Part shown: positions 63,606 to 64,000 of the stretch, in pieces | Layout: the number at the start of each line of letters is the position of its first letter | How positions within the stretch are numbered: position 1 is the first letter of the stretch | Assembly (NCBI RefSeq): GCF_007197735.1 | Contig: NZ_CP041637.1 | Coordinates: 2,141,001-2,205,000, forward strand | Origin: Formosa sediminum | GTDB taxonomy: Bacteria; Bacteroidota; Bacteroidia; Flavobacteriales; Flavobacteriaceae | Length of the DNA stretch: 64,000 nucleotides | Direction: 5' to 3' | Made by a program: the position numbers and the translations under genes | Notes under the pieces: model-generated | Database searches by the model: none | What the model was told of the DNA's origin: nothing | Seen by the model: only the letters and a program-made list of their open reading frames with translations

Positions 63606-64000
63606 TTACTTTTTTTTACTCAACCAAACTATAAAACCAGTTACGGGTAAACTAGCACAAATTAGACTAATAAAAAATGCAAATATTTTACCTGTTAACC
63701 CAAGAGCTGCTCCAATGTGAATATCATAATTCAGCATGGTTAATTGATCTGAAAAGTCAGCTTCTTCGTAGCGATCACCTTTCATTCTTAGAGGTTTTAA
63801 GGTATATTGATCATAATAATATTCATTCTTATTATAATAAGATTTATTGTCTTGAAAGGCAATAATTTCAATAGCATCATCGTCATCTTTTAAAATAGGA
63901 GTCATGTAAAAACCTTGAGCATCCATTTCTTGTATACGTGTTGCATACCAAGCTTTGTCGAGCGAATAACTACTATTATTAGCCACTAAATTGGCATAAT
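63606..64000 (-). CDS. PepSY-associated TM protein, C-terminal part (runs off the window)
   Basis: The frame is open through 64000 and continues beyond the window, so GTG 63986 is not its start. The visible 131 or so residues end in YDIHIGAALGLTGKIFAFFI, SLICASLPVTGFIVWLSKKK. That is the last helix of PepSY_TM proteins, with the conserved His-x-Gly before it. A soluble loop precedes it (YATRIQEMDAQGFYMTPILK). Members act in iron/siderophore or flavin-linked membrane reduction; the role here is not certain. Its neighbour is the RND remnant. Confidence 0.75.
   Translation of the reverse strand, partial: YANLVANNSSYSLDKAWYATRIQEMDAQGFYMTPILKDDDDAIEIIAFQDNKSYYNKNEYYYDQYTLKPLRMKGDRYEEADFSDQLTMLNYDIHIGAALGLTGKIFAFFISLICASLPVTGFIVWLSKKK

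Overview
The window reads as chromosome of a member of the Bacteroidota, most likely a marine-type Flavobacteriaceae. The evidence is low-GC DNA, a SusC/SusD pair with a FecR/ECF-sigma pair, an IntDOT-like tyrosine recombinase, a decayed histone-H1-like gene, HYC_CC_PP and DUF3347 proteins beside copper genes, and promoters of the TTG-N19-TAnnTTTG type (clearest ahead of the tRNA genes at 38855-38884).

Layout. (1) 35-12405 (+): a surface-polysaccharide locus, tightly packed and often overlapping. It has GT-B glycosyltransferases, a sulfotransferase, a fucosyltransferase-like protein, an exostosin-like protein, a GT2 enzyme, a serine-acetyltransferase-like enzyme and a Wzy/ligase-type membrane protein. 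It is interrupted at about 8380-8740 by a decayed NAD-dependent epimerase. (2) 12420-18060: two same-orientation arrays of a long non-coding repeat, enclosing a TonB gene (13939-14676) and a WcaJ-type initiating sugar-phosphate transferase (14955-16340). (3) 18128-20915 (-): proline biosynthesis, transcribed proC-proB-proA. (4) 21860-34070 (+): a copper/silver resistance locus with HYC_CC_PP, CusA, TolC-like, DUF3347 lipoprotein, HMA-AraC regulator, CopA, DUF305, CusB-DUF3347 and a small HMA-like protein. (5) 34130-38828: housekeeping genes (secreted protein, NlpC/P60 peptidase, thiolase, PgpH-type HD hydrolase). (6) 38919-39127: tRNA-Ser(GCT) and tRNA-Pro(TGG), followed by an integration hotspot with an integrase remnant, a cargo gene, a frameshifted gene, a second integrase and a decayed histone-like gene (39128-42660). 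(7) 43332-53398 (+): a glycan-utilisation locus with FecR, ECF sigma, a SusC with an N-terminal STN domain, SusD, a YdcF-like protein and a divergent GH92 glycosidase. (8) 53500-56040: gene remnants and AT-rich DNA. (9) 56041-61697 (-): a second glycan-assembly cluster (three glycosyltransferases and an MsbA-like ABC exporter). (10) 61811-63097: an IS3-family element that truncates an RND permease remnant, followed by the end of a PepSY-TM protein that runs off the window.

How the parts work together. Region 1 and the WcaJ protein can supply chain initiation, extension, sulfation/acetylation and polymerisation of a surface glycan; no flippase or chain-length regulator is in view. Region 4 covers both steps of copper/silver export: CopA moves metal across the inner membrane, and CusA, CusB and the TolC-like protein move it out of the cell. 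Region 7 senses, imports and trims a mannose-containing glycan or glycan phosphodiester; the enzyme's usual catalytic-acid Glu appears to be Gln. I did not find a clearly new defence or mobile system. The strongest unexplained structures are the repeat arrays around tonB/wcaJ, the divergent GH92 locus and the layered tRNA-Pro hotspot.
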